From NCBI GenBank assembly GCA_903874275.1, contig CAIQRS010000010.1, positions 1 through 64,000 of the forward strand: 64,000 bases of DNA, given 5' to 3'. The notes under the pieces were generated by a model. It worked only from the letters and a program-made list of their open reading frames with translations. It searched no databases and had not been told where the DNA came from. The stretch is from an uncultured Anaeromyxobacter sp. Lineage in GTDB: Bacteria; Myxococcota; Myxococcia; Myxococcales; Anaeromyxobacteraceae. Below are positions 9,048 to 18,479 of the stretch, in pieces. A program made the translations under genes and the position numbers. How positions within the stretch are numbered: position 1 is the stretch's first letter; every line of letters begins with the position of its first letter.

Positions 9048-10991
9048 ATGAACCGGACCCTTTCACTGACGCTCTCCCTCGCGACGCTGCTCGCCGCGGG
9101 GGGAGCGGGGGCCGCACCCTCGACCTCCGACCCCGGAGACGCCGGCCGGGTCGTGCGCGACGGCGTGGTGGTGGACTTCTCCATCGGCCCTCCCGGCGCC
9201 GCTCCGGGCGCCCCGCTGGTCGAGGGAGAGTACGCCGACGTCCGGTTCCGGATGACCGACGCGGCGAGCGGGCGGGCCGTCCCGGGTCTCCGGCCGGCCG
9301 CCTGGATGGACATGTCCGGGGTGGTGGGCGGCAAGGGGGGCGAGCAGCGCGCCTGCAAGGACAAGGTCGCCCTCTATCTGCAGGGGAGCGTGGGCATCCG
9401 GCCCATGGTGGACCTGAACAGCTACTACCTGCTCGTCCTGAACCAGGACGCCAGCGTCTCGGTCATCGACCCGGTGGTGAGCATGACCGGGAACACCAGC
9501 CTCTTCACCACCATCGTCCTCAAGCGTCCCGCAGCCGACTGGACGAAGGGGCTCGATCAGAAGCGGCTCTACCTGTCCCTCCCCAAGGCCGGGGAGGTGA
9601 CGGTGGTGGACGCGGAGACCTTCAAGGTGGTGGCCACGATCCCGGCCGGGGTCGAGCCCATGCGGCTCGCCCTCCAGCCGGACGGTCGCCACCTCTGGAT
9701 CGGGGACGACGATCGGGCGCCCGGCAAGGGCGGCGTCAACGTCCTCGACACCGAGGCCCTGAAGGTCGTGGCCAGCATCCCCACCGGTGCAGGCCACCAC
9801 GAGATCGCCCTGGCGGGGGACCGGATGGCCTTCGTCACCAACCGGGACGCCGGCACGGTCACGGCGATCGACGCGCAGAAGCTGGAGAAGGTGAAGGACA
9901 TCGCCACCGGGCCGCTGCCCATCTCGGTGGCCTGGTCGCCGCTCTCCCGGTCGGTCTACGTCGCCGACGGGAAGACCGGGGTGATCGCGGTCATCGACCC
10001 CTCGCGGCTCGCGGTGACGGCCCGCATCGAGACCCGGCCGGGCCTCGGTCCGGTGCGCTTCACCCAGGACGGGCGCTGGGCGTTCGCCGTCAACCCGGCC
10101 GCGAAGACCGTCTTCGTGGTGGACGCCGCCGAGAACCGGCTTGCCCACGCCATTCCGCTGGACGGCCAGCCGTACCAGGTGAGCTTCACCCGCGCCTTCG
10201 CCTACGTTCGGCTGCTCGACTCGGAGCAGGTGAAGATGGTGAACCTGCTCTCCCTGGGAGCCGACAGGAAGCCCATTGTCCAGGGGTTCGGCGCCGGCAC
10301 CGGCGCTCCGAAGGTCGCCGGGGAGCTGTCGGTGGCCGACTCGGTGGCACAGGCCGCCAACGAGGCCGCGGTCTTCGTCGTCAACCCCGCCGACTCGAAC
10401 ACCTACTTCTACATGGAGGGGATGAACGCCCCCATGGGGAGCTTCGGCGGCTACGGCCACGCGGCGCGGGCCGTGGCGGTCGTCGATCGCAGCCTGAAGG
10501 AGATCGAGCCCGGCGTCTACGCGGGAAAGGTCCGGGTCCCCGTGGCCGGGCGGTACGACGTCGCCTTCCTGCTCGACAACCCGCGCATCCTCCACTGCTT
10601 CTCGGCCGAGGCCCAGGACAACCCGGCGCTGAGCAGGGACGGGCGCTCGCTCACCGCCGAGTTCATCGACCTCCCGCTGCGGACGCCGCGGGGCTCCGCC
10701 GTTCCGGTGCGCTTCCGGCTGCTCGACACGCGCAACCGAAAGCCGCGCGTCGGACTGGGGGACGTCCGGGTGCTCGTGAGCGCCGCGTCCGGCGGCCCGC
10801 GCGAGGAGGCGGCCGCCGTCGAGGTGGGCGACGGCGTCTACGAGGCGCGGATCGTCCCCGCCCAGGCGGGCGCCCACTACCTCTTCATCTCCATCCCATC
10901 CCAGCGGATGAAGCCGAACGAGCTGCCGTTCCGGGGAATCCTCGTCGAGGCCCCCGCCGGACGGAAGGTCGGCCGGGCCGGGCCCACCTAG
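9048..10991 (+). CDS. Secreted YncE/YVTN-type beta-propeller protein
   Basis: Signal peptide MNRTLSLTLSLATLLAAGGAGA; repeated motifs such as GEVTVVDAETFKVVATIPAGVEPMRLALQPDG; start 2 nt after the MCO stop. Confidence 0.85.
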   Translation: MNRTLSLTLSLATLLAAGGAGAAPSTSDPGDAGRVVRDGVVVDFSIGPPGAAPGAPLVEGEYADVRFRMTDAASGRAVPGLRPAAWMDMSGVVGGKGGEQRACKDKVALYLQGSVGIRPMVDLNSYYLLVLNQDASVSVIDPVVSMTGNTSLFTTIVLKRPAADWTKGLDQKRLYLSLPKAGEVTVVDAETFKVVATIPAGVEPMRLALQPDGRHLWIGDDDRAPGKGGVNVLDTEALKVVASIPTGAGHHEIALAGDRMAFVTNRDAGTVTAIDAQKLEKVKDIATGPLPISVAWSPLSRSVYVADGKTGVIAVIDPSRLAVTARIETRPGLGPVRFTQDGRWAFAVNPAAKTVFVVDAAENRLAHAIPLDGQPYQVSFTRAFAYVRLLDSEQVKMVNLLSLGADRKPIVQGFGAGTGAPKVAGELSVADSVAQAANEAAVFVVNPADSNTYFYMEGMNAPMGSFGGYGHAARAVAVVDRSLKEIEPGVYAGKVRVPVAGRYDVAFLLDNPRILHCFSAEAQDNPALSRDGRSLTAEFIDLPLRTPRGSAVPVRFRLLDTRNRKPRVGLGDVRVLVSAASGGPREEAAAVEVGDGVYEARIVPAQAGAHYLFISIPSQRMKPNELPFRGILVEAPAGRKVGRAGPT

Positions 10992-11011
10992 CTTTCCCCG
11001 AGGACACCCAG

Positions 11012-11659
11012 ATGGCTCCCATGCGCTCCATCCTTCCCGCGGCGCTCGCCGCCCTCGTCCTGGCCGGGCCGGCCCGGGCGGAGGACGCACCACCCTGCCA
11101 CGGCCCCGGCGCCTCCGCCGACGCCGCGCCCCCTGCCGACGCCGGCGCGCGGGTCGAGGTTCCGGACGTCGAGCTCGTGGACCAGGACGGGAAGACCGTC
11201 CGGATCCGGTCGCTCCTCCAGTCGGGAAAGCCGGTGGTGGTGAGCTTCATCTTCACCACCTGCACCACCATCTGCCCGATGCTCTCCACCATCGTGTCGC
11301 GGGTGCAGGAGAAGCTGGGCGACCGGGTCGGCCAGGAGGTCTCCCTGGTCTCGATCTCGGTGGACCCGGCCCGCGACACGCCGGCCCGGCTCAAGGCCTA
11401 CGCCGCCCGCCACCACGCGAAGCAGGGCTGGACCTGGCTCACCGGCGGGCGTGGGACCGTCGAGCAGGTGCTGCGGGGCATGGGCGCCTACACGCCGAGC
11501 TTCGCGGACCATCCACCGATGGTGCTTGTCGGGGATGGCGCAGGCGGATGGACCCGCCTGAACGGCTTCCCCAGCCAGGCGACCATCGTGGCCCAGGTCG
11601 ATGCCTACGCGGCCCGGCCGGGAACCGACCCGGTCGCGACGACGGCGCAGGGGCACTGA
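11012..11659 (+). CDS. SCO1/SenC family copper chaperone (copy 1)
   Basis: Signal peptide; FTTCTTICPML CxxxCP motif, SISVDPARDTPARLKAYA, downstream His in SFADHPP. Confidence 0.92.
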   Translation: MAPMRSILPAALAALVLAGPARAEDAPPCHGPGASADAAPPADAGARVEVPDVELVDQDGKTVRIRSLLQSGKPVVVSFIFTTCTTICPMLSTIVSRVQEKLGDRVGQEVSLVSISVDPARDTPARLKAYAARHHAKQGWTWLTGGRGTVEQVLRGMGAYTPSFADHPPMVLVGDGAGGWTRLNGFPSQATIVAQVDAYAARPGTDPVATTAQGH

Positions 11660-11660
11660 C

Positions 11661-12299
11661 ATGATCCTTCGCATCCTCGTTGCCCTCCTCGTCCTCGCTC
11701 TCGCCCAGCCGGGGCGGGCGGACGATCCGGCCGCGCCGGCCGTGCCGAAGCCCCTGTCCCGCGAGGAGAAGGCCCGGGCCTACTTCACCGACTCGGTCCT
11801 CCTCGACCAGGACGGCCGCGCGGTCCGCTTCTACTCCGACGTCCTGGCCGGAAACGTCGTGGTGGTGAACTTCATCTTCACCCGCTGCACGGAGGCCTGC
11901 CCACTCCTCACCCGGCGCATGAACGCGGTCCGCCGCGCGCTGGGCGACCGGTTCGCTCGCGACGTCCGCTTCGTCTCCATCAGCGTGGACCCCGAGTTCG
12001 ACACGCCCCAGGAACTGCGCCGTTTCTCGGCCACGCAGGAGGCCACCTTCTCGGGCTGGTCCTGGCTCACCGGGAAGAAGGAGGACGTGGACCGGGTGAA
12101 GAGGCGCCTCGGCGAGGTGGGGGAGAACCCGGGCGATCACGGGACCGGCTTTCTCGCCGCGAACGTCCGGACGGGGCACTGGATCAAGATCCGGCCCGAC
12201 GCCTCGCCCGCGATCGCCGCGGAGCAGGTTCGTGAACTGGCCGACGAGGACGGAATCCGGGGGGCGCCTGGCACGGCCGGTCCGACCGCGGCTCGCTGA
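11661..12299 (+). CDS. SCO1/SenC family copper chaperone (copy 2)
   Basis: FTRCTEACPLLTRRM CxxxCP motif, SISVDPEFDTPQEL; signal peptide; 1 nt after the previous gene. Confidence 0.92.
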   Translation: MILRILVALLVLALAQPGRADDPAAPAVPKPLSREEKARAYFTDSVLLDQDGRAVRFYSDVLAGNVVVVNFIFTRCTEACPLLTRRMNAVRRALGDRFARDVRFVSISVDPEFDTPQELRRFSATQEATFSGWSWLTGKKEDVDRVKRRLGEVGENPGDHGTGFLAANVRTGHWIKIRPDASPAIAAEQVRELADEDGIRGAPGTAGPTAAR

Positions 12300-13077
12300 G
12301 CCATCCCCACCCCGGCGCGGCCGGTGGGTGCTCCTCGCAGGAGCGACCCTGCTGGCGGCGATCGCAGCGTGGTTCCTCCTGCGCGACCCGGAGGCCCAGG
12401 ACGGCGGCGTCGTGACGGAGATCGCCGCTCCCCCTCCGGTGGTTCGGACCCGGGAGCCCATGCCGAGCGAGGTCGCCGATCCCGGGGAGGCCAGGGCGCT
12501 GGCCGAACGGCAGGAGAGGCGCGCCCGGTTCGAGGCGATGCGCGCCGCCTTCGCCGCGGCCGCGGGCGAAGCGGCGGTCTCCCGCGCCCGGCTCGATCCG
12601 GCGCTCCAGGCCCTCTGGCCGGGCCGGCCGGCACCCTACCTCCTCGCCTGCCGCGGCGCCCTCTGCCGCGTCGAGGTCCCGGCGCCGGTTCGGCCGGCCC
12701 AGGCGGCGCTCGCCGCCGACGCCGGGGTGCGCGTCCTGGCCGAGGGGGTCTTCCTCGATCCGGACGGCATCGACCCCGTCGCCTACGTCCTGCTCGCCCC
12801 GCCGAACGCGCCTCCGGGCGACGACCTGCTGGCCGTCGTGGAGCGGGAGTTCTTCCAGGAGGGCGATGCCCGGGACTGCCTCTCCCGCGTCGGAGCCACC
12901 GGCTCGGTGGAATACGAGCTCCGGATCGACACCTCCGGGTTCACCTACCGCTCCCGCACCGACCTGCCCCGGCCGGTGCTCGAGTGCGTGGACGACGTGC
13001 TGAACGGGATCGTCGCCACCACCCAGGTGCCGAGCGACGTGAAGGCCTCCACCCGCACGTTCACGCTCCGTCGATGA
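12232..13077 (+). CDS. Membrane-anchored hypothetical protein
   Basis: One TM segment RWVLLAGATLLAAIAAWFLL then a periplasmic region with paired cysteines (LACRGALCRVE); GTG start overlaps SCO2, exact start uncertain. Confidence 0.65.
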   Translation: MNWPTRTESGGRLARPVRPRLAEPSPPRRGRWVLLAGATLLAAIAAWFLLRDPEAQDGGVVTEIAAPPPVVRTREPMPSEVADPGEARALAERQERRARFEAMRAAFAAAAGEAAVSRARLDPALQALWPGRPAPYLLACRGALCRVEVPAPVRPAQAALAADAGVRVLAEGVFLDPDGIDPVAYVLLAPPNAPPGDDLLAVVEREFFQEGDARDCLSRVGATGSVEYELRIDTSGFTYRSRTDLPRPVLECVDDVLNGIVATTQVPSDVKASTRTFTLRR

Positions 13078-14654
13078 TGGTCTTCGTTTCCCGCCCCGGG
13101 CTCCAGGCGATCCTGGCCGTCGTCGCCCTCTTCGCGGCGGCGCCCGCGTCGGCCCTCGAGTTGACGGCGCGTGAACTGGCGGGAAAGCGCATCTACCTCG
13201 CCGGCGAGAGCCCCTCGGGAGGCGACGTCGTGGTCAAGCTCGGTCGGGACGGCTCGACCCTGCCCGGCACCGCCGCCCCCTGCGGCAGCTGCCACGGCGC
13301 CGACGGCCTGGGGCGACCCGAGGGAGGGGTGCGCCCGTCCGCCGTCGTCTGGTCGGAGCTCGCGAAGCCCTACGGCCACGCCCATCCCGGAGGGCGCAAG
13401 CACCCGCCGTTCACCGACGCGACGCTGGCCCGGACGCTGCGGGACGGCCTGGATCCGGCCGGCAATCCGCTCGACGTCTCCATGCCCCGGTATGGCCTCT
13501 CGGACGACGACCTGGGCAGCCTCGCGGCCTACCTCCGCAGGCTGGAGGAGGACCTCGACCCGGGCATCGCCCCGGACGCGCTCCGCATCGGGACGGTCCT
13601 GCCCACCGCCGGCACGCTCGCCGACGTGGGCCTCCCCATGCGAGCGGTGCTCACCGGGTGGTTCGACGCGCTCAACCGCCGCGGCGGCATCCACGGCCGC
13701 AGGGTGGAGCTCGTGGTGGCCTGCTACGACTCCGACCGGGCCGACGGGGTGGATGCCGCCCGCGCCCTGCTCCGGAGGGACGACCTCTTCGCGCTCGTCT
13801 CCGGCCTCTTCCCCGCCGCCGAGACCGAGGTTGCGGCGCTCGTCGGCGAGGCCCGCGTCCCCATGATCGGACCCTTCAGCCTGTTCGCCCGGAACGACGA
13901 CGCCGCCGGCGCCTGGATCTTCCACCCGTCCGGTGGGCTCGGAGAGCAGGCCCGGGTCCTCGGCGCCTTCGCGATGCGGGACCTCGGGGCCGGCGCCAGG
14001 AGGATCGCGGTGGTCCACGCTCCCGAGCCTCCCTACGCCGAGGCGGCCCGGGGGGCGGCCGAGGAGCTGCGGAAGCGGGGCGGACCCGCTCCGGAGATGC
14101 TGGTGCTCCGCTCCGAGCCGAAGGAGCTTGCCGATCGGCTGGCGAAGGGCGGCTTCGGCGCGGTCCTCGTCCTGGCCGGCGACGGCGCGCTGGAGGGGCT
14201 CGCCCGCCTGCTCGCGGGTGGGAAGGCTGCTCCCGCGCTGCTCGCCTCGGGGACGCTTGCCGGCCGCGCTGCCACGGAGCTGGCCGGCCGATACCCCGGA
14301 GCGGTCTTCCTCGCCTTCCCGAGCTCCCCTTCCGACGAGTCCCCGGCCGCCACGCAGGAGCTCGCCCGCCTTCGCGAGGCCGCCGGCTCCCCCCGACGTT
14401 CGCGCGCCTCCCAGGCATCCGCCGTGGTGGATGCGATCGTCCTGGTGGAGGGGCTCAAGCGGTCGGGACGCGCCCTCAGCCGCGAGCGGCTCGTCGCCAG
14501 CCTGGAGGCCCTCTACGCCTTCGAGACCGGCCTCTCGCCGCCGGTCACCTTCGGCCCCGACCGGCGCGTGGGGGCGCTGGGTGCCCACGTGGTCCGGGTG
14601 GACGCGGCCGGCAAGGCCTTCGTGCCGGTGGGCGGCTGGATTCCCCTCGAGTAG
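13074..14654 (+). CDS. c-type cytochrome fused to ABC-type periplasmic ligand-binding domain
   Basis: CGSCHGADGLGR heme motif with distal MPRYGLSDDDLGSLAAYLRRL, then RIGTVLPTAGTLADVGLPMRAVLTGWFDALNRRGGIHGRRVELVV typical of Peripla_BP_6; ATGA overlap with upstream gene. Confidence 0.88.
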   Translation: MMVFVSRPGLQAILAVVALFAAAPASALELTARELAGKRIYLAGESPSGGDVVVKLGRDGSTLPGTAAPCGSCHGADGLGRPEGGVRPSAVVWSELAKPYGHAHPGGRKHPPFTDATLARTLRDGLDPAGNPLDVSMPRYGLSDDDLGSLAAYLRRLEEDLDPGIAPDALRIGTVLPTAGTLADVGLPMRAVLTGWFDALNRRGGIHGRRVELVVACYDSDRADGVDAARALLRRDDLFALVSGLFPAAETEVAALVGEARVPMIGPFSLFARNDDAAGAWIFHPSGGLGEQARVLGAFAMRDLGAGARRIAVVHAPEPPYAEAARGAAEELRKRGGPAPEMLVLRSEPKELADRLAKGGFGAVLVLAGDGALEGLARLLAGGKAAPALLASGTLAGRAATELAGRYPGAVFLAFPSSPSDESPAATQELARLREAAGSPRRSRASQASAVVDAIVLVEGLKRSGRALSRERLVASLEALYAFETGLSPPVTFGPDRRVGALGAHVVRVDAAGKAFVPVGGWIPLE

Positions 14655-14667
14655 GGCGCACCCCTCC

Positions 14668-16527
14668 CTATCGAAGGCTCCAGCGCCGCCGGCCGGTGGC
14701 CGGGCGCATCCCGGCATCGAGCCGCTGCCCGGGCTCGAGCCGTCCGGTGCGGCGCAGCGCCTCCTCGATGAGCGGTCGGCTCTTGGGATCGCCCCAGCGG
14801 ATGAGCGCCTTCTGGGTCCGCTTCTCCCGCATGTCGCGCACCACGTGCACCGGCTTCCCGCTCATGGGGTGGAAGCCGGACCACTGGATGTCGGAGGCCA
14901 GCGTCATGGGCGTGGGCATGAAGTCCTGCACCTGCTGGGGCTTCCAGCGGTTCTTCTGGAGGTACTCCATGAGCTGGACGGCGTGCTCGGTGGTGGCCCC
15001 GGGGTGGGAGGAGATGAAGTAGGGCACCAGGTACTGCTCCTTGCCGGCCTTCTTCGAGTAGCGCTCGAACTCGCCGCGGAACTGCTCGAACTCGGCCGGG
15101 CCGGGCTTCTTCATGACCTTGAGGACGTCGTCGCAGACGTGTTCGGGCGCGACCTTGAGCTGGCCCGAGACGTGGTGGCCGATGAGCTCCTCGAGGTAGG
15201 CCTGCCCGTTCTTCTTGTCGTGGTGGGCCAGGTCGTAGCGCAGCCCCGATCCCACGAAGGCGTGTTTCACGCCCTTCACGGCCCGTGCACCACGGTAGAG
15301 CTCCACGAGCGGCCCGTGGTCCACCGCGAAGAACTGGCAGACGGTGGGGTAGACGCAGGAGGCCCGCCGGCAGGCGGCGTGGGCCTCGGCGCTGGTGCAG
15401 CCCATCTGCCACATGTTGGCGGTGGCCCCGCCCAGGTCGGTGATGGTGCCGCGGAACTTCGGGTCCCTGGTGATGGTCTCGATCTCCCGGATCACGCTCC
15501 CGTGGCTGCGCGAGGAGACGTCGCGCCCCTGGTGCTCGGTGATGCAGCAGAAGGCGCACCCGGCGGCGCAGCCGCGCAGGATGGCCACGCTCCAGCGGAT
15601 CTGCTCGAGCGCCGGGATGTGGGCCCCGCCGTAGGAGGGGTGGGCGTCGCGCGCGAAGGGGAGCTCGTACACCGCGTCGAGTTCCTCGGTGGAAGGCGGC
15701 GGCATGGGCTCGTTCACCACCACGTGCCGCTCGGCCCTGCCGCGGCCGTGTCGCTGCACCATCACCCGGGCGTTCTCGTGGTTGTGCTCGAGGTGGTAGA
15801 GCTTCGAGAAGTGCGCGAAGGACCGCTTGTCCTGGGCCACCTCCTCGAAGGCGGGGAGCACGAGCGTCTTGCGAGCGCGATCGTCCAGGCCGGCCATGGC
15901 CAGGTCGGCGACGGCGATCGCCGTACCCGGAACGTCCACGAGGCCGCAGAGGTCCTCCCCGGAGGCGAGCCGCCGGGCGATCTCGACGATGGGTTTCTCC
16001 CCCTGCCCGTAGACCAGGAGGTCGGCGCCGCTGTCCACCAGGACCGACGGCCGCACCCGGTCCTCCCAGTAGTCGTAGTGGGCGATGCGCCGCAGCGAGG
16101 CCTCGACCCCGCCGATCACGATGGGCATGGTCGGCCCGAAGGCCTGGCGCGCCAGCCGGGCATACACCGTCACCGCCCGGTCGGGGCGGCGTCCGGCCTC
16201 CCCACCGGGTGTGTAGGCGTCGTCGGAGCGGGGACGCTTGTGGGCCGTGTAGTGGTTGACGAGGGAGTCCATCGCACCCGCGGTGATGCCCACGAAGAGG
16301 CGGGGCCTCCCCAGGCGCAGCAGGTCCTCCGGCGTGTCCCAGCGCGGCTGGGCGATGATTCCGACCCGGAAGCCCCGCGCCTCGAGTACCCGGCCGACCA
16401 CCGAGGCCCCAAAGGCGGGATGGTCCACGTAGGCGTCCCCGGTGACGAGGATCACGTCGAGGGCGTCCCAGTCGCGGGCGGCGACCTCGTCGGGGAACAT
16501 GGGGAGGAACCTTGGGGGCATGTCCAC
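14668..16527 (-). CDS. ygiQ: YgiQ family radical SAM protein
   Basis: [66 protein letters not shown]. Confidence 0.93.
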   Translation of the reverse strand: MDMPPRFLPMFPDEVAARDWDALDVILVTGDAYVDHPAFGASVVGRVLEARGFRVGIIAQPRWDTPEDLLRLGRPRLFVGITAGAMDSLVNHYTAHKRPRSDDAYTPGGEAGRRPDRAVTVYARLARQAFGPTMPIVIGGVEASLRRIAHYDYWEDRVRPSVLVDSGADLLVYGQGEKPIVEIARRLASGEDLCGLVDVPGTAIAVADLAMAGLDDRARKTLVLPAFEEVAQDKRSFAHFSKLYHLEHNHENARVMVQRHGRGRAERHVVVNEPMPPPSTEELDAVYELPFARDAHPSYGGAHIPALEQIRWSVAILRGCAAGCAFCCITEHQGRDVSSRSHGSVIREIETITRDPKFRGTITDLGGATANMWQMGCTSAEAHAACRRASCVYPTVCQFFAVDHGPLVELYRGARAVKGVKHAFVGSGLRYDLAHHDKKNGQAYLEELIGHHVSGQLKVAPEHVCDDVLKVMKKPGPAEFEQFRGEFERYSKKAGKEQYLVPYFISSHPGATTEHAVQLMEYLQKNRWKPQQVQDFMPTPMTLASDIQWSGFHPMSGKPVHVVRDMREKRTQKALIRWGDPKSRPLIEEALRRTGRLEPGQRLDAGMRPATGRRRWSLR

Positions 16528-16575
16528 GGGACATACATGGCCCCACGTCGCCCCGCGATCAAGCGTCCACGCTTT

Positions 16576-16603
16576 TTGACCGTTTGACGGGGGGCGGTAT
16601 CAT
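16576..16603 (+). promoter_or_regulatory. Candidate sigma70-type promoter for the 16631 gene
   Basis: TTGACC (16576-16581), 16-nt spacer, TATCAT (16598-16603), about 28 nt before the ATG. Confidence 0.45.
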
Positions 16604-16630
16604 CGATGGGTTGGTGCGGCGCCCACACCC

Positions 16631-17530
16631 ATGATCGACATCCAGGAATCCAGCCGGGAGTTTCGCGAGCTCGACGAGAAGCTCCGCGGCGGCGGGCTCT
16701 CGCCGGAGGAGCGGGCGCGCCTGGAGGAGCTCCGCGCGGCCGGCGGACCCGATCCCCTGGCCGAGGAGCCGCCCGGGGTGCACTGGGACGATGGGCCCGT
16801 GGAGTCACCGCTCGAGCTTCCCGAGGAGCCCGGCTCGCCGTCCATCCCGCCGCCCGACCCGGCCTTCGCGGCGGTGGTCGTGGAGTTGGCCGAGGACGCC
16901 GACGAGGTCATCCCCGAGGTTGCGGCCGAGGACGTGGAGGAGGTCCTCCCGGAGTCCGACGCCCCCGCCTCGCTGGCCGCGGTCTCCTGGGTGGACGAGG
17001 ACGGTCCCGGCGGCGAGGTCGTATCCCTGGACGCGCTGCTCGCAACGCCCCCTCCTCCTCACGCCGAGTCGCTCGCGCCCCCGCTCCCGCCCCCCTTGCC
17101 CTCCCCGCCGCCGCCCTGGCCCGTCCGGGCAGCCGCACCCGATCCCTTCGCCCCCTCCCCGTCGTTCGTCGGCGGCGACCACCGCGTCGTGCTCCACACG
17201 GTCGAGGGGCAGGTCCTGCGCGGGTCGCTCGCCAACGCCGACCTCGCCGACCTGGAGCTCCCGCTCATCCAGCCCAACGGGGCGGTGGCGCGGATCCCGG
17301 CCGGGCAGGTGAAGGCCATCTTCTTCATGCTCGAGTCCGGCGAGCGTCCCGCCGCGGCCGCCGGCACGCGGGTGCGGGTCACCTTCGGCGACGGCCGGCA
17401 GATCTCCGGCCTCTCCCCCGACTACTCCCCCGACTCCTCCGGCTTCTTCGTCCTGCCGCTCGACAGCCGGACCCACACGGCGCGGGTCTGGGTCTACCGG
17501 GCCTCCGTCCGGCAGATCGCGATCGGATAG
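16631..17530 (+). CDS. Hypothetical protein with acidic and Pro-rich linker and C-terminal PilZ-like beta domain
   Basis: Open frame with linker TPPPPHAESLAPPLPPPLPSPPPPWP and C-terminal VVLHTVEGQVLRGSLANADLADLELPLIQPNG. Confidence 0.75.
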   Translation: MIDIQESSREFRELDEKLRGGGLSPEERARLEELRAAGGPDPLAEEPPGVHWDDGPVESPLELPEEPGSPSIPPPDPAFAAVVVELAEDADEVIPEVAAEDVEEVLPESDAPASLAAVSWVDEDGPGGEVVSLDALLATPPPPHAESLAPPLPPPLPSPPPPWPVRAAAPDPFAPSPSFVGGDHRVVLHTVEGQVLRGSLANADLADLELPLIQPNGAVARIPAGQVKAIFFMLESGERPAAAAGTRVRVTFGDGRQISGLSPDYSPDSSGFFVLPLDSRTHTARVWVYRASVRQIAIG

Positions 17531-17541
17531 CGCGGCGCCGT

Positions 17542-18252
17542 TCAGTTGAGCCAGCGCCGGTCCGGATCCCGGTCGGCGTGGATCACCTCGAAGCGCCCGC
17601 GTCCCTTCCTGCGCGGCAGGCGGATGCGGCGCAGCCATTGCCCCGGTCCCTTCCCGCTCACGTGCGCCCAGGCGATCCCCTCGGCCAGGAGGTGGGGGAC
17701 GAAGGCGACCACGTCTGGCAGGGAGAACAATGCGAAGAAGACCGTTCCGCCAATCGTGACCCAAACGAGCGCCTTGCCGGAGACCGGGACGGCGAAGAAG
17801 AGCAGGATCTGCCGGAACGGGTGGTTGAGCCCCCAGGCGATGACGACCGCGTTGAGCGCCACCCAGAAGCCTCTGAAGGGGTAGCCATCGAGCCCCGGCC
17901 AGGCGAGCGCGAGGAGCGATGCCACGGCGCCCGCCACCGCCGGGACGGCGAAGTAGGTGAGGAGGAAGCGCCGCTCTCCCCAGGCCTCCACGAGGTCCCG
18001 GCCGAACCAGTAGAGCACCAGGCCGCCGAAGAGCAGGTTGAGCGGATTGTCCTCGACGAGCACCCAGGTGACGAGCCGCCAGACCTCGCCACGCCAGATC
18101 TCTCCGGGGTACAGCACGAGGAGCTCCGTCAGGTGCGCCCCGCCCACCTTCGCCGCCAGGCTCACCACCACCGTCGCCACGATGAGCCCTCCCACCGAGG
18201 TGGGGACCCGCCCGCCGAAGGAGAGGAGGTTTCCGGGGCGGCCGGACGACAA
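17542..18252 (-). CDS. Rhomboid-like integral membrane protein
   Basis: IWRGEVWRLVTWVLVEDNPLNLLFGGLVLYWFGRDLVEAWGERRFLLTYF resembles the rhomboid N-terminal half; several TM segments. Confidence 0.75.
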   Translation of the reverse strand: MSSGRPGNLLSFGGRVPTSVGGLIVATVVVSLAAKVGGAHLTELLVLYPGEIWRGEVWRLVTWVLVEDNPLNLLFGGLVLYWFGRDLVEAWGERRFLLTYFAVPAVAGAVASLLALAWPGLDGYPFRGFWVALNAVVIAWGLNHPFRQILLFFAVPVSGKALVWVTIGGTVFFALFSLPDVVAFVPHLLAEGIAWAHVSGKGPGQWLRRIRLPRRKGRGRFEVIHADRDPDRRWLN

Positions 18253-18255
18253 TGG

Positions 18256-18450
18256 TCAGGCTCCTGCCGGCTTGTAGAAGAGGATGATCGTCAGGCAGTG
18301 GAACTGGTTGTCCGACGAGAGCGTGACCGACTTGTCCACGATCTCCAGCTCGGGGTGCTTGCCGAGCCAGTTGTTGATGGTGTCGCTCATGGCGTCCCGA
18401 TCGCGGGCCAGCGTCGCCGAGAACACCTTGCACCCCGTGAACTTCTCCAT
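18256..18450 (-). CDS. Small conserved-type protein (64 aa)
   Basis: MEKFTGCKVFSATLARDRDAMSDTINNWLGKHPELEIVDKSVTLSSDNQFHCLTIILFYKPAGA; ATG at 18450, start inside the longer track ORF. Confidence 0.6.
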   Translation of the reverse strand: MEKFTGCKVFSATLARDRDAMSDTINNWLGKHPELEIVDKSVTLSSDNQFHCLTIILFYKPAGA

Positions 18451-18479
18451 GGTTTCCCCCTCGCCCCTCAGCCTCAAGC

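Noticed and set aside
2878-9117. 2079-aa minus-strand ORF opposite the multicopper oxidase
   Set aside because: GC-driven antisense open frame; composition is Gly/Arg/Val/His repetitive, with no domain motifs, whereas the plus frame has copper motifs and a signal peptide
17041-17130. Possible repeat or low-complexity DNA element
   Set aside because: It encodes a proline-rich linker of the 16631 protein; no separate repeat structure
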